A DNA stretch of 64,000 nt, taken from positions 174,817 through 238,816 of the forward strand of contig NZ_STGI01000009.1 of NCBI RefSeq assembly GCF_004804275.1, written 5' to 3'. This stretch comes from Herbaspirillum sp. ST 5-3 (GTDB lineage Bacteria > Pseudomonadota > Gammaproteobacteria > Burkholderiales > Burkholderiaceae_D). Under the pieces are notes generated by a model. That model saw only the letters and a list, made by a program, of their open reading frames with translations. It had not been told where the DNA came from and did not search any database. Every line of letters begins with the position of its first letter. The stretch's first letter is position 1. This document shows positions 34,753-43,652 of the stretch, piece after piece. A program made the translations under genes and the position numbers.

Positions 34753-35712
34753 ATGTTGACTAATTGGATGACACATCGCATTAGCGCACGCCTCGGCGGA
34801 CAATCCACCATGTTCGCTCCGCTGCGTTCCACACCATTTCGCTTCGCACTATCTGCAGTATGTGCCGCTGCTCTTGCCGCGTGTGGCGGCAGCGGCCCCG
34901 ATTCCGGCGTCGCATCTTCTGATTCCACCGCATCATCGAAAACACTTACCGCCGTCCAGGTCTCTTCCACTACGACCAGTTCAAGCGCATGGACTCCTGC
35001 CGTGAACGACACATGGCAATGGCAGCTCCGCGGTCAAATCAATACCGGCTATGCGGTGAATGTTTACGACATCGACCTGTTCGATGCACCACAATCCACG
35101 ATCGACTCGCTCAAGGCGCAGGGAAGACACGTGGTCTGCTACTTCTCGGCCGGCAGCTCCGAAAACTGGCGGCCTGATTTCAATCAGTTCCTCGCCAGCG
35201 ACAAGGGCAACGCATTGTCGGGTTGGGCTGGTGAGCGCTGGCTGGATACGCGTTCGGCCAATGTGCGTCAGATCATGCAGAAGCGCCTGGACCTCGCCAA
35301 GGCAAAGGGTTGCGATGGCGTGGAGCCGGACAACGTCGACGGGTACACCAACGACCCCGGATTTCCGCTCAACGCGTCCACGCAACTGGACTACAACCGC
35401 TTCCTGGCTGCAGAAGCGCACGCACGCGGTCTGGTGGTTGCGTTGAAGAACGATGTCGAGCAGGTAGAAGAACTGGCCGCCTATTTCGACTTCGCCATCA
35501 ATGAGCAGTGCCACCAGTATCAGGAATGCGACGTGTACACCGCGTTCACCGACCAGGGCAAACCGGTATTCAACGCGGAATACGCAAAGAAGTACCGGGA
35601 CAATGTCAATGGCGCGCGGACCGGCCTGTGTCAGGCGGCACGATCCGCCGACATCCGGACCTTGGTATTGCCCTTGTATCTTGACGATAAATTCCGATAT
35701 TCCTGCGATTGA
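34753..35712 (+). CDS. GH114-family (endo-alpha-1,4-polygalactosaminidase-like) lipoprotein
   Basis: 319 residues from ATG 34753 (AAGGA upstream). Lipobox LAAC at Cys44, after an unusually long N region, then a Ser/Thr linker and a TIM-barrel domain of the GH114 type: WQWQLRGQINTGYAVNVYDI, HVVCYFSAGSSENWRPDF, KGCDGVEPDNVDGYTND and the acidic FAINEQCHQYQECDVY. Members cleave alpha-1,4-galactosamine polymers, so a role in exopolysaccharide turnover at the cell surface is plausible. It is monocistronic and ended by the terminator at 35883. Confidence 0.85.
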   Translation: MLTNWMTHRISARLGGQSTMFAPLRSTPFRFALSAVCAAALAACGGSGPDSGVASSDSTASSKTLTAVQVSSTTTSSSAWTPAVNDTWQWQLRGQINTGYAVNVYDIDLFDAPQSTIDSLKAQGRHVVCYFSAGSSENWRPDFNQFLASDKGNALSGWAGERWLDTRSANVRQIMQKRLDLAKAKGCDGVEPDNVDGYTNDPGFPLNASTQLDYNRFLAAEAHARGLVVALKNDVEQVEELAAYFDFAINEQCHQYQECDVYTAFTDQGKPVFNAEYAKKYRDNVNGARTGLCQAARSADIRTLVLPLYLDDKFRYSCD

Positions 35713-35882
35713 AGCGGATCTTGCTCTCGTCCTGCAGTTTACGCCCGACCTGTTTGCGTGGCGTTCTGCCTATCGAAACAGGCACCGCTATTTGACGCGT
35801 CAAACGTCTTGCCAGCACCGATTCCGGCACGAACGCGAACCATCCTATTGATGAAACGAGTTCGTCACGTATCGAGATGGCC

Positions 35883-35914
35883 CGGATGGGCATGAAAGTG
35901 CCCATCCGTTTTTT
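35883..35914 (+). terminator. Rho-independent terminator
   Basis: Perfect 10-bp stem CGGATGGGCA (35883-35892) / TGCCCATCCG (35899-35908), 6-base loop, then TTTTTT. It lies 170 bp after the GH114 gene. No gene is seen in the rest of 35713-36012. Confidence 0.9.
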
Positions 35915-36012
35915 AAATCAGAAGAAAATCGCCGCCGCCGGCCGACATTGATAGAATGTAGCCCGACTTGCACGACTCAACGCATGATGCAACCCAAGGC
36001 ACGCGACAATCG

Positions 36013-36387
36013 ATGAGCTACCTGGCGATCAAATACCTCCACATGACCTGCGCCGCGCTGAGCGGCCTCCTCTTCCTCGCACGCGGCATGCTGATGCTGG
36101 CAGACTCGCCGCTGCTGAACCGGCGTCCGCTGAAGATCCTGCCCCATGTGATCGACACCGTTCTGCTGACAAGCGCACTGACGATGGTGGTATGGAGCGG
36201 CCAGTACCCCTTCGTGCAGAACTGGCTTACCGCGAAGGTACTCGCCTTGATCGCCTACATTCTCGTCGGCTCCGTGGCCATCAAGCGCGGCAAGACCAAA
36301 GGCATCCGCACGGTGGCATTCGTCATTGCGCTGATGTTGTTCGGCTATATCGTGAAAGTGGCATTGACCCGGCAAGTGTGGTGGTAA
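36013..36387 (+). CDS. SirB2-family membrane protein
   Basis: 124 residues from ATG 36013. Four hydrophobic helices; the family signature is YLAIKYLHMTCAALSGLLFL and LKILPHVIDTVLLTSALTMV. SirB2 was named from Salmonella invasion-gene regulation, but the family's molecular role is unknown. The next gene, a diguanylate cyclase, begins 31 bp downstream and may be co-transcribed. Confidence 0.88.
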   Translation: MSYLAIKYLHMTCAALSGLLFLARGMLMLADSPLLNRRPLKILPHVIDTVLLTSALTMVVWSGQYPFVQNWLTAKVLALIAYILVGSVAIKRGKTKGIRTVAFVIALMLFGYIVKVALTRQVWW

Positions 36388-36418
36388 GAGCCGGTTTTCG
36401 GAAAAGACAGCGAGCGAA

Positions 36419-37399
36419 ATGACCTTGGAACCACACACCACTTTCGAAGCATCCGGATACGCGCTCAGCGATATCCAGCTATTCCAGGGAACGTCGCATC
36501 AACAAATCGCCGCCCTGCTGGCCGATTGTCCGGTGATACACCTGCAAGCCGGCCAGCCGGTGCAGGAATCGCGGGAGAAAGGCGCACGACTCTATATCGT
36601 GCTGAGCGGCGCGCTCAGTCTCACACATATGGACGCACACGCTGCTCCGGGCGATGCGGCGGCCACCAGGATTCTGCCCGGCGAATGCGTGGGCGAGCTG
36701 TCGGTGCTGGACGGCGAAGCCAGTTCCGACCACATCAGCACCCTGATGGACTCGGATTTGCTGGTCATTCCTGCCGATACGCTGTGGAAGCTGGTTGACG
36801 AGTCCAACGGCGTCGCGCGCAACCTGCTGCGTTTGCTGTCTTTCCGCATTCGCGCCGCCAACGCGCAACTGCGCCGACGCCAGAAGGTCGGCGAGTTCTA
36901 TCGCCAGTTGTCGATGGTCGACGGCCTGACCGGTCTGCACAATCGCGCATGGCTCAACGACAACCTGCCGGCCATGGTCGAAAACGCACATGTCGTCAAC
37001 AGCCCGCTGTCGCTGATCATGATCGATATCGATCACTTCAAGCAATTCAACGACGAACACGGCCATGTATCCGGCGATCACGCGCTGCAAGTTGCTGCGA
37101 AGGCGATCCGCTCCGGCCTGCGCCCGACCGATTTCGCCGCCCGCTTCGGCGGCGAGGAACTCATCGTCATTCTCCCTGCCGCCAATCAAAAAAGCGCCTT
37201 GCTGGTCGCCCAGCGGCTGCGCGACAGCGTACGACAAGCAGCCGTGTTCAGCGAATTGCGGAAACCCCTGCCGCACATCACCGCTTCATTCGGCGTCGCG
37301 ATGCTGGAGCCCGGGCAGAATGCCGAGGCGCTGATTTCGTCCGCCGATGCAGCCTTGTACCGGGCGAAAGAGGATGGGCGGGACCGGGTGGCGATGTAG
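36419..37399 (+). CDS. Cyclic-nucleotide-binding-domain diguanylate cyclase
   Basis: 326 residues from ATG 36419. The N-terminal ~135 residues form a cNMP-binding fold (LYIVLSGALSLTHMDAH; LPGECVGELSVLDGEASSDH). The C-terminal GGDEF domain has DGLTGLHNRAWL, MIDIDHFKQFNDEHGHVSGD and active FGGEELIV. RPTD five residues upstream is an intact inhibitory site. It is cytoplasmic. It makes c-di-GMP under control of whatever the N-terminal domain senses; ligand residues for true cAMP binding are not obvious. Confidence 0.92.
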   Translation: MTLEPHTTFEASGYALSDIQLFQGTSHQQIAALLADCPVIHLQAGQPVQESREKGARLYIVLSGALSLTHMDAHAAPGDAAATRILPGECVGELSVLDGEASSDHISTLMDSDLLVIPADTLWKLVDESNGVARNLLRLLSFRIRAANAQLRRRQKVGEFYRQLSMVDGLTGLHNRAWLNDNLPAMVENAHVVNSPLSLIMIDIDHFKQFNDEHGHVSGDHALQVAAKAIRSGLRPTDFAARFGGEELIVILPAANQKSALLVAQRLRDSVRQAAVFSELRKPLPHITASFGVAMLEPGQNAEALISSADAALYRAKEDGRDRVAM

Positions 37400-37507
37400 G
37401 GTTGGTCAAAACTGGTCTGGCATAGCCACGACTTGCAAGGTTATCAAGAATATAGCGACTTCCTGCCCGGTATAATGTCGGGTTCCGCTCGATCTGGATA
37501 TCGCATC

Positions 37508-38872
37508 ATGCTCCGCTCTCCCGAACTCCTCCTGCCCGCCGGTTCCCTGGCAAAAATGCACGCCGCCTTCGATTATGGCGCCGACGCCGTTTATGCCGGC
37601 CAGCCGCGCTACAGCCTGCGCGCCCGCAATAATGAATTCTCGTCGCTGGAGTCACTCGCCGCGGGTATCGGCGAAGCCCACGCGCGTGGCAAATTGTTCT
37701 TCGTCGCCAGCAACATCTTTGCGCACAACGCCAAGCTGAAGACCTACCTGCGCGACATGGAACCCGTGATCGCGATGAAGCCGGATGCCTTGATCATGGC
37801 CGACCCCGGCCTGATCATGATGGTGCGCGACAAATGGCCGGAAGTGCCGGTCCACCTGTCGGTACAGGCGAATGCGGTGAACTGGGCCGACGTGAAGTTC
37901 TGGCAGCGCATGGGTCTGACGCGCGTGATCCTGTCGCGCGAACTGTCGCTCGACGAAATCGAGGAAATCCGCCAGCAATGCCCGGACATGGAACTCGAAG
38001 TCTTCGTGCATGGTGCCTTGTGCATCGCCTACTCGGGACGCTGCCTGTTGTCCGGCTACTTCAATCATCGCGATCCCAACCAGGGCACTTGCACCAATTC
38101 CTGCCGCTGGGACTACAAGGTAATGAATGCCTCGGAAGATGCGAGCGGCGATATCGCCCGCGTACCAGTGGAAGCCATCCAGTTCAATTACCAGCAGGCG
38201 CTGGAAGAAGCGAACCAGTCCTTCGCCGCGCTGGGCGACACGCCGCGGCATCCGCTGGCCGACCGCCCCTACCTGATCGAGGAAGCCGGTCGTCCCGGCC
38301 AGTTGATGCCGATACTCGAAGACGAGCATGGCACCTACATCATGAATTCCAAGGACCTGCGCGCGGTCGAGCATGTCGAGCGCCTGGTGAAGATCGGCGT
38401 CGACTCGCTGAAGGTCGAAGGCCGCACCAAGTCCTTGTACTACGTCGCACGCACCGCGCAAGTCTATCGCCGCGCAATCGACGATGCGGTCGCGGGGCGG
38501 CCTTTCGACGAAAGCCTGCTTGGCGAATTGCAGGGCCTGGCCAACCGCGGCTATACCGATGGCTTCTACCAGCGCCACCATACGCAGGAATACCAGAACT
38601 ACATGAGCGGCGTATCCGAAGTGCATCGCAGTCATTACGTGGGCGATGTGCAATCGGTCGTCGATGGCTGGGCGGAAGTTGAAGTAAAGAATCGTTTTTC
38701 GGTCGGCGATCGGCTCGAGATCATCCACCCTGCCGGCAATCAGGTCGTGACGCTTGCCGACATGCGCACGCAGGAAGGCGAACCACTACGTGTCGCCGCC
38801 GGCAGCGGACACCGTGTCCGCATACCGCTGGATGCACGCTACGAGAAGGCCTTGCTGGCACGCCTGCTTTGA
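37508..38872 (+). CDS. trhP: tRNA uridine-34 hydroxylation protein TrhP (U32 peptidase family, YegQ)
   Basis: 454 residues from ATG 37508 (MLRSPELLLPAGSLAKMHAA). U32 family: GADAVYAGQPRYSLRARNNE, ADPGLIMMVRDKWPEVPVHL, HGALCIAYSGRCLLSGY, NQGTCTNSCRWDY (Cys cluster for an iron-sulfur centre) and LKVEGRTKSLYYVARTAQVY. Length matches YegQ/TrhP rather than the longer RlhA. It takes part in prephenate-dependent 5-hydroxylation of tRNA U34. Confidence 0.9.
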   Translation: MLRSPELLLPAGSLAKMHAAFDYGADAVYAGQPRYSLRARNNEFSSLESLAAGIGEAHARGKLFFVASNIFAHNAKLKTYLRDMEPVIAMKPDALIMADPGLIMMVRDKWPEVPVHLSVQANAVNWADVKFWQRMGLTRVILSRELSLDEIEEIRQQCPDMELEVFVHGALCIAYSGRCLLSGYFNHRDPNQGTCTNSCRWDYKVMNASEDASGDIARVPVEAIQFNYQQALEEANQSFAALGDTPRHPLADRPYLIEEAGRPGQLMPILEDEHGTYIMNSKDLRAVEHVERLVKIGVDSLKVEGRTKSLYYVARTAQVYRRAIDDAVAGRPFDESLLGELQGLANRGYTDGFYQRHHTQEYQNYMSGVSEVHRSHYVGDVQSVVDGWAEVEVKNRFSVGDRLEIIHPAGNQVVTLADMRTQEGEPLRVAAGSGHRVRIPLDARYEKALLARLL

Positions 38873-38967
38873 TCTTGCCCTGACGCACTTCGCGAAGTGC
38901 AGATCCCGCTGCTTGTTTGGCGCAAACCGTCTATGCTGAACAGATGTTTGCATAATGGAGACAAGGC

Positions 38968-39831
38968 ATGAAGTGGGAAGGCAATCGCGAAAGCGAGAAC
39001 GTGGAAGACCGTCGCGGCGCGGGCGGCTTCGGATTGGGCGGCCGCTCGGTCGGCCTGGGCACCATCGCGATCGCGGTGATCGCATCGTATTTCCTGGGCG
39101 TCAGCCCGATGACCATACTGAGCATCCTGACGGGCGGCCAGGGGCAGATTTCGACGGTCCAGCAAGCGCCGCAGCAATCCGCCGAGTCGGACCAGATGAA
39201 GAAATTCGTATCGACGGTTCTGGCCGATACCGAAGACACCTGGACCGAATTGTTCCGCGAGCAAGGCGCAAGCTACGTCGATCCGCACCTCGTCTTGTTC
39301 TCCGGCAGCACGCCGACTGCCTGCGGCACCGGCGTGTCGGCGACGGGACCGTTCTATTGTCCGGGCGATCAGAAAATCTACATCGACCTGAGCTTCTACC
39401 GGCTCATGCGCGAACGCTTTCGCGTCTCGGGCGAGTTCGCGCAGGCCTATGTGATCGCGCATGAAGTCGGTCACCATGTGCAGAACCTGATGGGTATCTC
39501 GGCCAAGGTCGAGAACACGCGGCGACGTGCTTCGGAAAGGCAGGCCAACGCGCTATCGGTACGGCTGGAACTGCAGGCCGATTGCTTTGCCGGCGTCTGG
39601 GCCAATCACGCGGACCGGACGCGCGACATCCTTGAAGCCGGCGATGTGGAAGCCGCGCTCAATGCCGCCAGCGCCATAGGCGACGATGCCTTGCAGCGTC
39701 AATCGCAAGGCGAAGTGGTGCCCGATTCATTCACGCACGGCAGCTCCGCGCAGCGGGTGCACTGGTTCAAGCGCGGCATCGAAACCGGGAAGGTCGGCGC
39801 CTGCAATACCTTCGAGGCGCGGCAGCTCTGA
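38968..39831 (+). CDS. ypfJ: Neutral zinc metallopeptidase, YpfJ family
   Basis: 287 residues from ATG 38968 (GGAGACAAGG upstream). The N terminus MKWEGNRESENVEDRRG and Gly-rich stretch are typical. One transmembrane helix (~35-55). The zincin motif HEVGHHVQ is followed by LELQADCFAGVWANH, giving the third ligand. Membrane-anchored metallopeptidase of unknown substrate. It is followed after 50 bp by a ybcJ-like gene. Confidence 0.92.
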   Translation: MKWEGNRESENVEDRRGAGGFGLGGRSVGLGTIAIAVIASYFLGVSPMTILSILTGGQGQISTVQQAPQQSAESDQMKKFVSTVLADTEDTWTELFREQGASYVDPHLVLFSGSTPTACGTGVSATGPFYCPGDQKIYIDLSFYRLMRERFRVSGEFAQAYVIAHEVGHHVQNLMGISAKVENTRRRASERQANALSVRLELQADCFAGVWANHADRTRDILEAGDVEAALNAASAIGDDALQRQSQGEVVPDSFTHGSSAQRVHWFKRGIETGKVGACNTFEARQL

Positions 39832-39881
39832 TCCGTTACAATGCAGCCTCTTCTCGCCACGCAAGACCAACAAGGAAAAAG

Positions 39882-40100
39882 ATGCAATCCCTCGAATTCA
39901 GCCTTCATGGCGACTACGTCGAACTCAACCAGCTGCTGAAACTGGTTGGCGTTTGCGACAGCGGCGGAGCCGGCAAGGCGATCGTCGCAGCCGGCGAGGT
40001 ATCGGTGGACGGCAAGCTCGAATTGCGCAAGACCGCCAAGATCCGCGCAGGACAAGTCGTCACGCTGGGCGATGTGCGCATTCGCGTTGTTGCCGGCTGA
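39882..40100 (+). CDS. S4-domain RNA-binding protein, YbcJ family
   Basis: 72 residues from ATG 39882 with AAGGAAAAAG upstream. A single S4-like domain covers the whole protein: YVELNQLLKLVGVCDSGGAG, then VSVDGKLELRKTAKIRAGQV. Small basic RNA-binding protein, probably tRNA- or ribosome-associated; role unknown. Confidence 0.9.
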   Translation: MQSLEFSLHGDYVELNQLLKLVGVCDSGGAGKAIVAAGEVSVDGKLELRKTAKIRAGQVVTLGDVRIRVVAG

Positions 40101-40225
40101 ACTTTTCCCGGCAGTCACAGTCAATACATGGTTATGCCTTCTTCGGCGCTCCGCCGGAGAATTTTCATTCCTTGCTGTGATCGGCGTTGTGCGTCGCCAG
40201 CACTTCATCGCGGAATGGCGACCTC

Positions 40226-41659
40226 ATGTTGAACCACTACAGCAAACTGATTTTCATCGACCTCGAGACCACCGGGCCGAATCCCCTCTGCGACCGCATC
40301 ACCGAGATCGGCATGGTCGAGGTCTCTGCCGCCGGCGTGCAGCGCTGGTCGACACTGGTGAATCCGGAAATGCCGATCCCGCCCTTCATCCAGCAACTAA
40401 CCGGCATCAACGATGACATGGTGCGCGATGCGCCGACTATCGACATGGTGCGCGACGAGCTGGTACGGCGGCTGAGCGATGGTTTGTTCATCGCGCACAA
40501 CGCGCGTTTCGACTACGGTTTTCTGCGCCATGCATTCAAGCGCTTCGACGCGAACTTGCGCTGCGAAGTGCTGTGCACGGTGAAGCTGTCGCGAAAATTG
40601 TTTCCCAACGAGATCAAGCACAGCCTGGACGCGCTGGTGGAGCGCCACAAACTGGCAGCGCACACCCGCCATCGCGCGCTGGCCGATGCCGACCTGCTAT
40701 GGCAATTCTGGCGCAAGCTGGAAGCAACCCTGCCCGCCGAGATGCTGCTCGATTCCATTCAGCAGCTGCTGCATCGCCCCAACCTGCCCGCGCATCTCGA
40801 TCCCGATCAGCTGGACGATCTGCCCGACGGCCCGGGCGTCTACGTGTTCTACGGCGAACATGACGTCCCGCTGCATGTCGGCAAGGCCGCGCATCTGCGC
40901 CAGCGCGTCCTGTCCCACTTTCATACCGACCATCCGTCGTACAAGGACATGCACCTGGCGCGCCAGGTCCGTCGGCTGGAATGGCATGAGACGGCGGGAG
41001 ACGTCGGCGCGCAATTGCTGCACGCGCAGTTGAGCAAGGGCCTGCAACCGGTGCATGACTGCGGTCAGCGCCGCGAAACGGAGCTGTGTTCGTGGCAATT
41101 GCGCCCCGATGCGTCCGGCGCCTTGCGCCCGTTCCTCGTGTACGCACGCGATGTCGATTTCTGCAAGGCGCAAGGTTTGCACGGGCTGTTCACATCGCGC
41201 GAAAAGGCACAAACGGCCTTGCGTGCGCTGGCCGAGCAACACGGATTATGCCTGGCGATGCTCGGACTTGCGCATCGTCCGCAGCCCGGCCAGCCCTGTG
41301 CCGGGAGCCTTTCCCAACGCTGCATGCAGGAGTGCGTCGACAGGGGCCGGCCCGATCGACAGCAGGAACGCCTGCTGCAGGCGCTGTCTTCCATCCGCAT
41401 CCAGTCTTGGCCCTATGGCGGTCCGGTTGCTATCGTAGAGGCCGGCGCCGATGGACGGCGTGATATGCACGTGGTCGATCACTGGAGCAGCCTCGGCACC
41501 GTGCATGAAGAACACGATGTGCAGCAGCTGCTGCTGGAAGCCGCTGCCCGCCCGGACTTCGATCTCGACAACTACAAGATCCTGTCGCGCGCACTGAAAC
41601 TCGGCAAGGTGGAAGTGCGTCCGCTCCATTCCTCGCAAGCTGCGCGCGTCGCGCGATAA
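40226..41659 (+). CDS. DnaQ-like 3'-5' exonuclease fused to a UvrC-type GIY-YIG domain
   Basis: 477 residues from ATG 40226. N-terminal DEDDh exonuclease (~1-165): FIDLETTGPNPLCDRITEIG, FIAHNARFDYGFLRHAF and HRALADADLLWQFW. GIY-YIG domain (~195-275): DGPGVYVFYGEHDVPLHVGK then LRQRVLSHFHTDHPS. The C-terminal ~200 residues resemble the Cho/UvrC-associated region (Cys-containing LSQRCMQECVDRGRPDRQQE). This exonuclease-endonuclease combination is known in proteobacteria and is presumed to act in nucleotide excision or repair. It converges on the HxlR gene. Confidence 0.9.
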   Translation: MLNHYSKLIFIDLETTGPNPLCDRITEIGMVEVSAAGVQRWSTLVNPEMPIPPFIQQLTGINDDMVRDAPTIDMVRDELVRRLSDGLFIAHNARFDYGFLRHAFKRFDANLRCEVLCTVKLSRKLFPNEIKHSLDALVERHKLAAHTRHRALADADLLWQFWRKLEATLPAEMLLDSIQQLLHRPNLPAHLDPDQLDDLPDGPGVYVFYGEHDVPLHVGKAAHLRQRVLSHFHTDHPSYKDMHLARQVRRLEWHETAGDVGAQLLHAQLSKGLQPVHDCGQRRETELCSWQLRPDASGALRPFLVYARDVDFCKAQGLHGLFTSREKAQTALRALAEQHGLCLAMLGLAHRPQPGQPCAGSLSQRCMQECVDRGRPDRQQERLLQALSSIRIQSWPYGGPVAIVEAGADGRRDMHVVDHWSSLGTVHEEHDVQQLLLEAAARPDFDLDNYKILSRALKLGKVEVRPLHSSQAARVAR

Positions 41660-41662
41660 GTC

Positions 41663-42010
41663 CTACTTGCCGCGCGCCTTCGCCAGCTGCTTCTTCTGCC
41701 ATTGCTCGGCCCACTGATGCAAAGGCATCAGCGACGCCAGCAACTGTCTCCCCTGCCCGCTCAAGGTATAGCCGCCCGGTTCTTCAAGCACAACGATGTC
41801 CGCGTCACGCAGTTCGCGCAGACGCTGGTTGAGCACCGTCGGCGACATGTCGTCGCAATGTTCGCGCAACGCGCGAAATGTCAGCGGCTCGTCGCGCAAT
41901 TCCCACAGTATGCGCAACACCCAGCGCCGTCCGAGCAAATCGAGCAGCACCATGATCGGGCGACCAGTACGCGATCCGCGCACCGGCACTCCAGGTTTCG
42001 GTAAAGCCAT
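41663..42010 (-). CDS. HxlR-family transcriptional regulator
   Basis: 115 residues from ATG 42010 (GGAGGGGAG upstream). HxlR winged helix: DLLGRRWVLRILWELRDEPL, FRALREHCDDMSPTVLNQRL, VVLEEPGGYTLSGQGRQLLA. It has no Cys-proximal DUF24 hallmark at the N terminus but has one Cys (EHCDD). It is divergent from the carboxymuconolactone-decarboxylase-family gene, with GTAGC repeats between, and so likely represses it. Confidence 0.9.
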   Translation of the reverse strand: MALPKPGVPVRGSRTGRPIMVLLDLLGRRWVLRILWELRDEPLTFRALREHCDDMSPTVLNQRLRELRDADIVVLEEPGGYTLSGQGRQLLASLMPLHQWAEQWQKKQLAKARGK

Positions 42011-42031
42011 CTCCCCTCCGCTACATAAACC

Positions 42032-42046
42032 GTAGCCGTATGCTAC
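42032..42046. promoter_or_regulatory. Candidate HxlR operator
   Basis: Inverted repeat GTAGC-cgtat-GCTAC in the 95-bp divergent region, with a further half-site CGTAGC at 42053-42058 (AACGTAGCT). The spacing and position between the two starts fit a shared operator. Confidence 0.6.
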
Positions 42047-42105
42047 AGTAAACGTAGCTTTCCGTCCAGACGGATGCGCTTTCCATTCACCATCAGGAGA
42101 ACATA

Positions 42106-42675
42106 ATGAGTTTACTCCCCGCATCGCCACGCATTGCCCCGGCGGAAGCGCCGTACGATGCATCCATTGCAGACGCGTTCGCGCGCATCATGCCGCCCGG
42201 TCGTGAGCCCCTCAACCTGTTTCGGACGATGGCGCGCAATCCGCGCGTCCTTCAACGCATCTTTGCCGGAAGTCTGCTTGACCCAGGTACGCTATCCTTG
42301 CGCGAACGCGAGCTCGTGATTCTTCGCACTTGCGCGCGCTGCAACTCGGAATACGAGTGGGGCGTGCATGTCGCGTTTTTTGGGAAGCGTGCGGGATTGA
42401 GCAAGGAGCAGATTGCCGCGACACTTCCAGCCGCGGACAACAGCGACGCCTGGACTGACGGCGAGGCCTTGCTGATTCAACTGGCGGACCAATTGCACGA
42501 TAGCGCCTGCATATCGGACATGCTGTGGGAACAACTGGCCGACAACTTCACGCCGGAGCAATTGCTGGAGCTGGTTGCGTTGATTGGCGCTTACCACACG
42601 ATCTCGTACATGACGAATGCCTTCCGCGTCGTACTCGAGCCGGATGCCGCGCGATTTGCGGCCATTGCATCGTAG
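42106..42675 (+). CDS. Carboxymuconolactone decarboxylase/AhpD-like protein
   Basis: 189 residues from ATG 42106 (AGGAGAACATA upstream). CMD fold: LSLRERELVILRTCARCNSE, YEWGVHVAFFGKRAGLSKEQ, and a second half with LLELVALIGAYHTISYMTNA. The single Cys-x-x-Asn (CARCNSEYEW) replaces a typical AhpD C-x-x-C, though CARC supplies a C-x-x-C spacing. Probable small oxidoreductase or decarboxylase, likely induced through the divergent HxlR regulator. Confidence 0.88.
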   Translation: MSLLPASPRIAPAEAPYDASIADAFARIMPPGREPLNLFRTMARNPRVLQRIFAGSLLDPGTLSLRERELVILRTCARCNSEYEWGVHVAFFGKRAGLSKEQIAATLPAADNSDAWTDGEALLIQLADQLHDSACISDMLWEQLADNFTPEQLLELVALIGAYHTISYMTNAFRVVLEPDAARFAAIAS

Positions 42676-42717
42676 ACGAACGAACCGGTACGCCGGTATT
42701 CATCCGCGCCAAAGAAA

Positions 42718-42740
42718 AACGGGCCGCAATGCGGCCCGTT
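42718..42740 (-). terminator. Rho-independent terminator of the phasin gene
   Basis: 10-bp stem AACGGGCCGC (42718-42727) / GCGGCCCGTT (42731-42740), loop AAT. On the minus strand it is followed by a U-rich run from the A-rich stretch at 42711-42719. Confidence 0.85.
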
Positions 42741-42767
42741 CCTCAAGGTTTGAAACGCGTCAGCGCA

Positions 42768-43319
42768 TCAGCTCTTGGTGACCGCGGCAACTTGCGACAA
42801 GCTGTTCACGGCTGTCGTCATGTTCGACTCCATGACTTCGACTGCCTGCTTGGCGGTCTTGGTCAGTTGCTCGTAGCCGTTGCTGGCGGTGCCGATCGCT
42901 GTCTTGACGATGGTAACGAGGTTTTCGGAGCCGACCGGCGCCTTCTTTGCTGCTTCTTCAACCAGCTCGCTCATCTTGCGGCTGATTTGCGCAACCTGCG
43001 CTTCGGCAGCCTTGGTGAATTCAGCCTGGGCAGCGCCGGTGATGCTGGCGAAGTGGTTGCCGTAGGCGACCGCCTTTTCAAACTTCGGCGCGGCTTGCGA
43101 GCTGAGGATGGACAGGAATTCCTGCGGATCCTTCGCGGTCAGCATCTGGCGGGTTGCGGCGGAAGTTTCTTCCATCGACATACGAACCGTGGCGATATTC
43201 AGATTGACCAGTTTCTCGACGCTCTCGAGCGCCTTGTTGGTGAGGGAGGTGTACAGCGCGAGATTGGCTTCGAGGTTGGCTTTGGTTGCTACGGAAATCT
43301 GGTCTTGAATCGGAAACAT
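42768..43319 (-). CDS. phaP: Phasin family protein
   Basis: 183 residues from ATG 43319 (AGGAG upstream). Entirely helical and amphipathic with the phasin_2 layout: MFPIQDQISVATKANLEANL, LESVEKLVNLNIATVRMSME, ITGAAQAEFTKAAEAQVAQI. It coats polyhydroxybutyrate granules and controls their size. phaB and phaA lie ~6-8 kb away in this window. Its promoter carries a CTGC-N3-GCAG palindrome resembling the PhaR site. Confidence 0.9.
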   Translation of the reverse strand: MFPIQDQISVATKANLEANLALYTSLTNKALESVEKLVNLNIATVRMSMEETSAATRQMLTAKDPQEFLSILSSQAAPKFEKAVAYGNHFASITGAAQAEFTKAAEAQVAQISRKMSELVEEAAKKAPVGSENLVTIVKTAIGTASNGYEQLTKTAKQAVEVMESNMTTAVNSLSQVAAVTKS

Positions 43320-43652
43320 GAAAACTCCTGAACGGTGGTGCAAACGAGCGGGTGGCGTGACGAAAAATGTTGTCAAACTTTGCTGCGAAGCAGCATCGAC
43401 AATTCTAGAGATCGACCGCCGCAAGTACAAGCATCTTTTTGTGCGATGCAGAACTTTATTTCCCGATTCTGTACGTCCTGATAATGTTCGATGTCACCTG
43501 CATAATCCTTGGTCATGAAGACGCATTCTCTTCGTACCATTTCAATACGCATTGTTGAAAATCCGGCTAATATGAAATGAAAATTCCGTCGAAGTACAGT
43601 CGATTCGTCCACCCGGAAGTCATCGGAAACGAATTATCAGGGATAGGCAAAG
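43320..43652. promoter_or_regulatory. 333-bp region between phaP and the TehA-like gene, with a PhaR-like site
   Basis: No gene. The palindrome TGCTGC-GAA-GCAGCA at 43381-43395 lies 62 bp upstream of the phaP start and contains CTGC-N3-GCAG, the reported alphaproteobacterial PhaR recognition pattern. It is a likely site for PHB-responsive repression of phaP. Confidence 0.5.
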
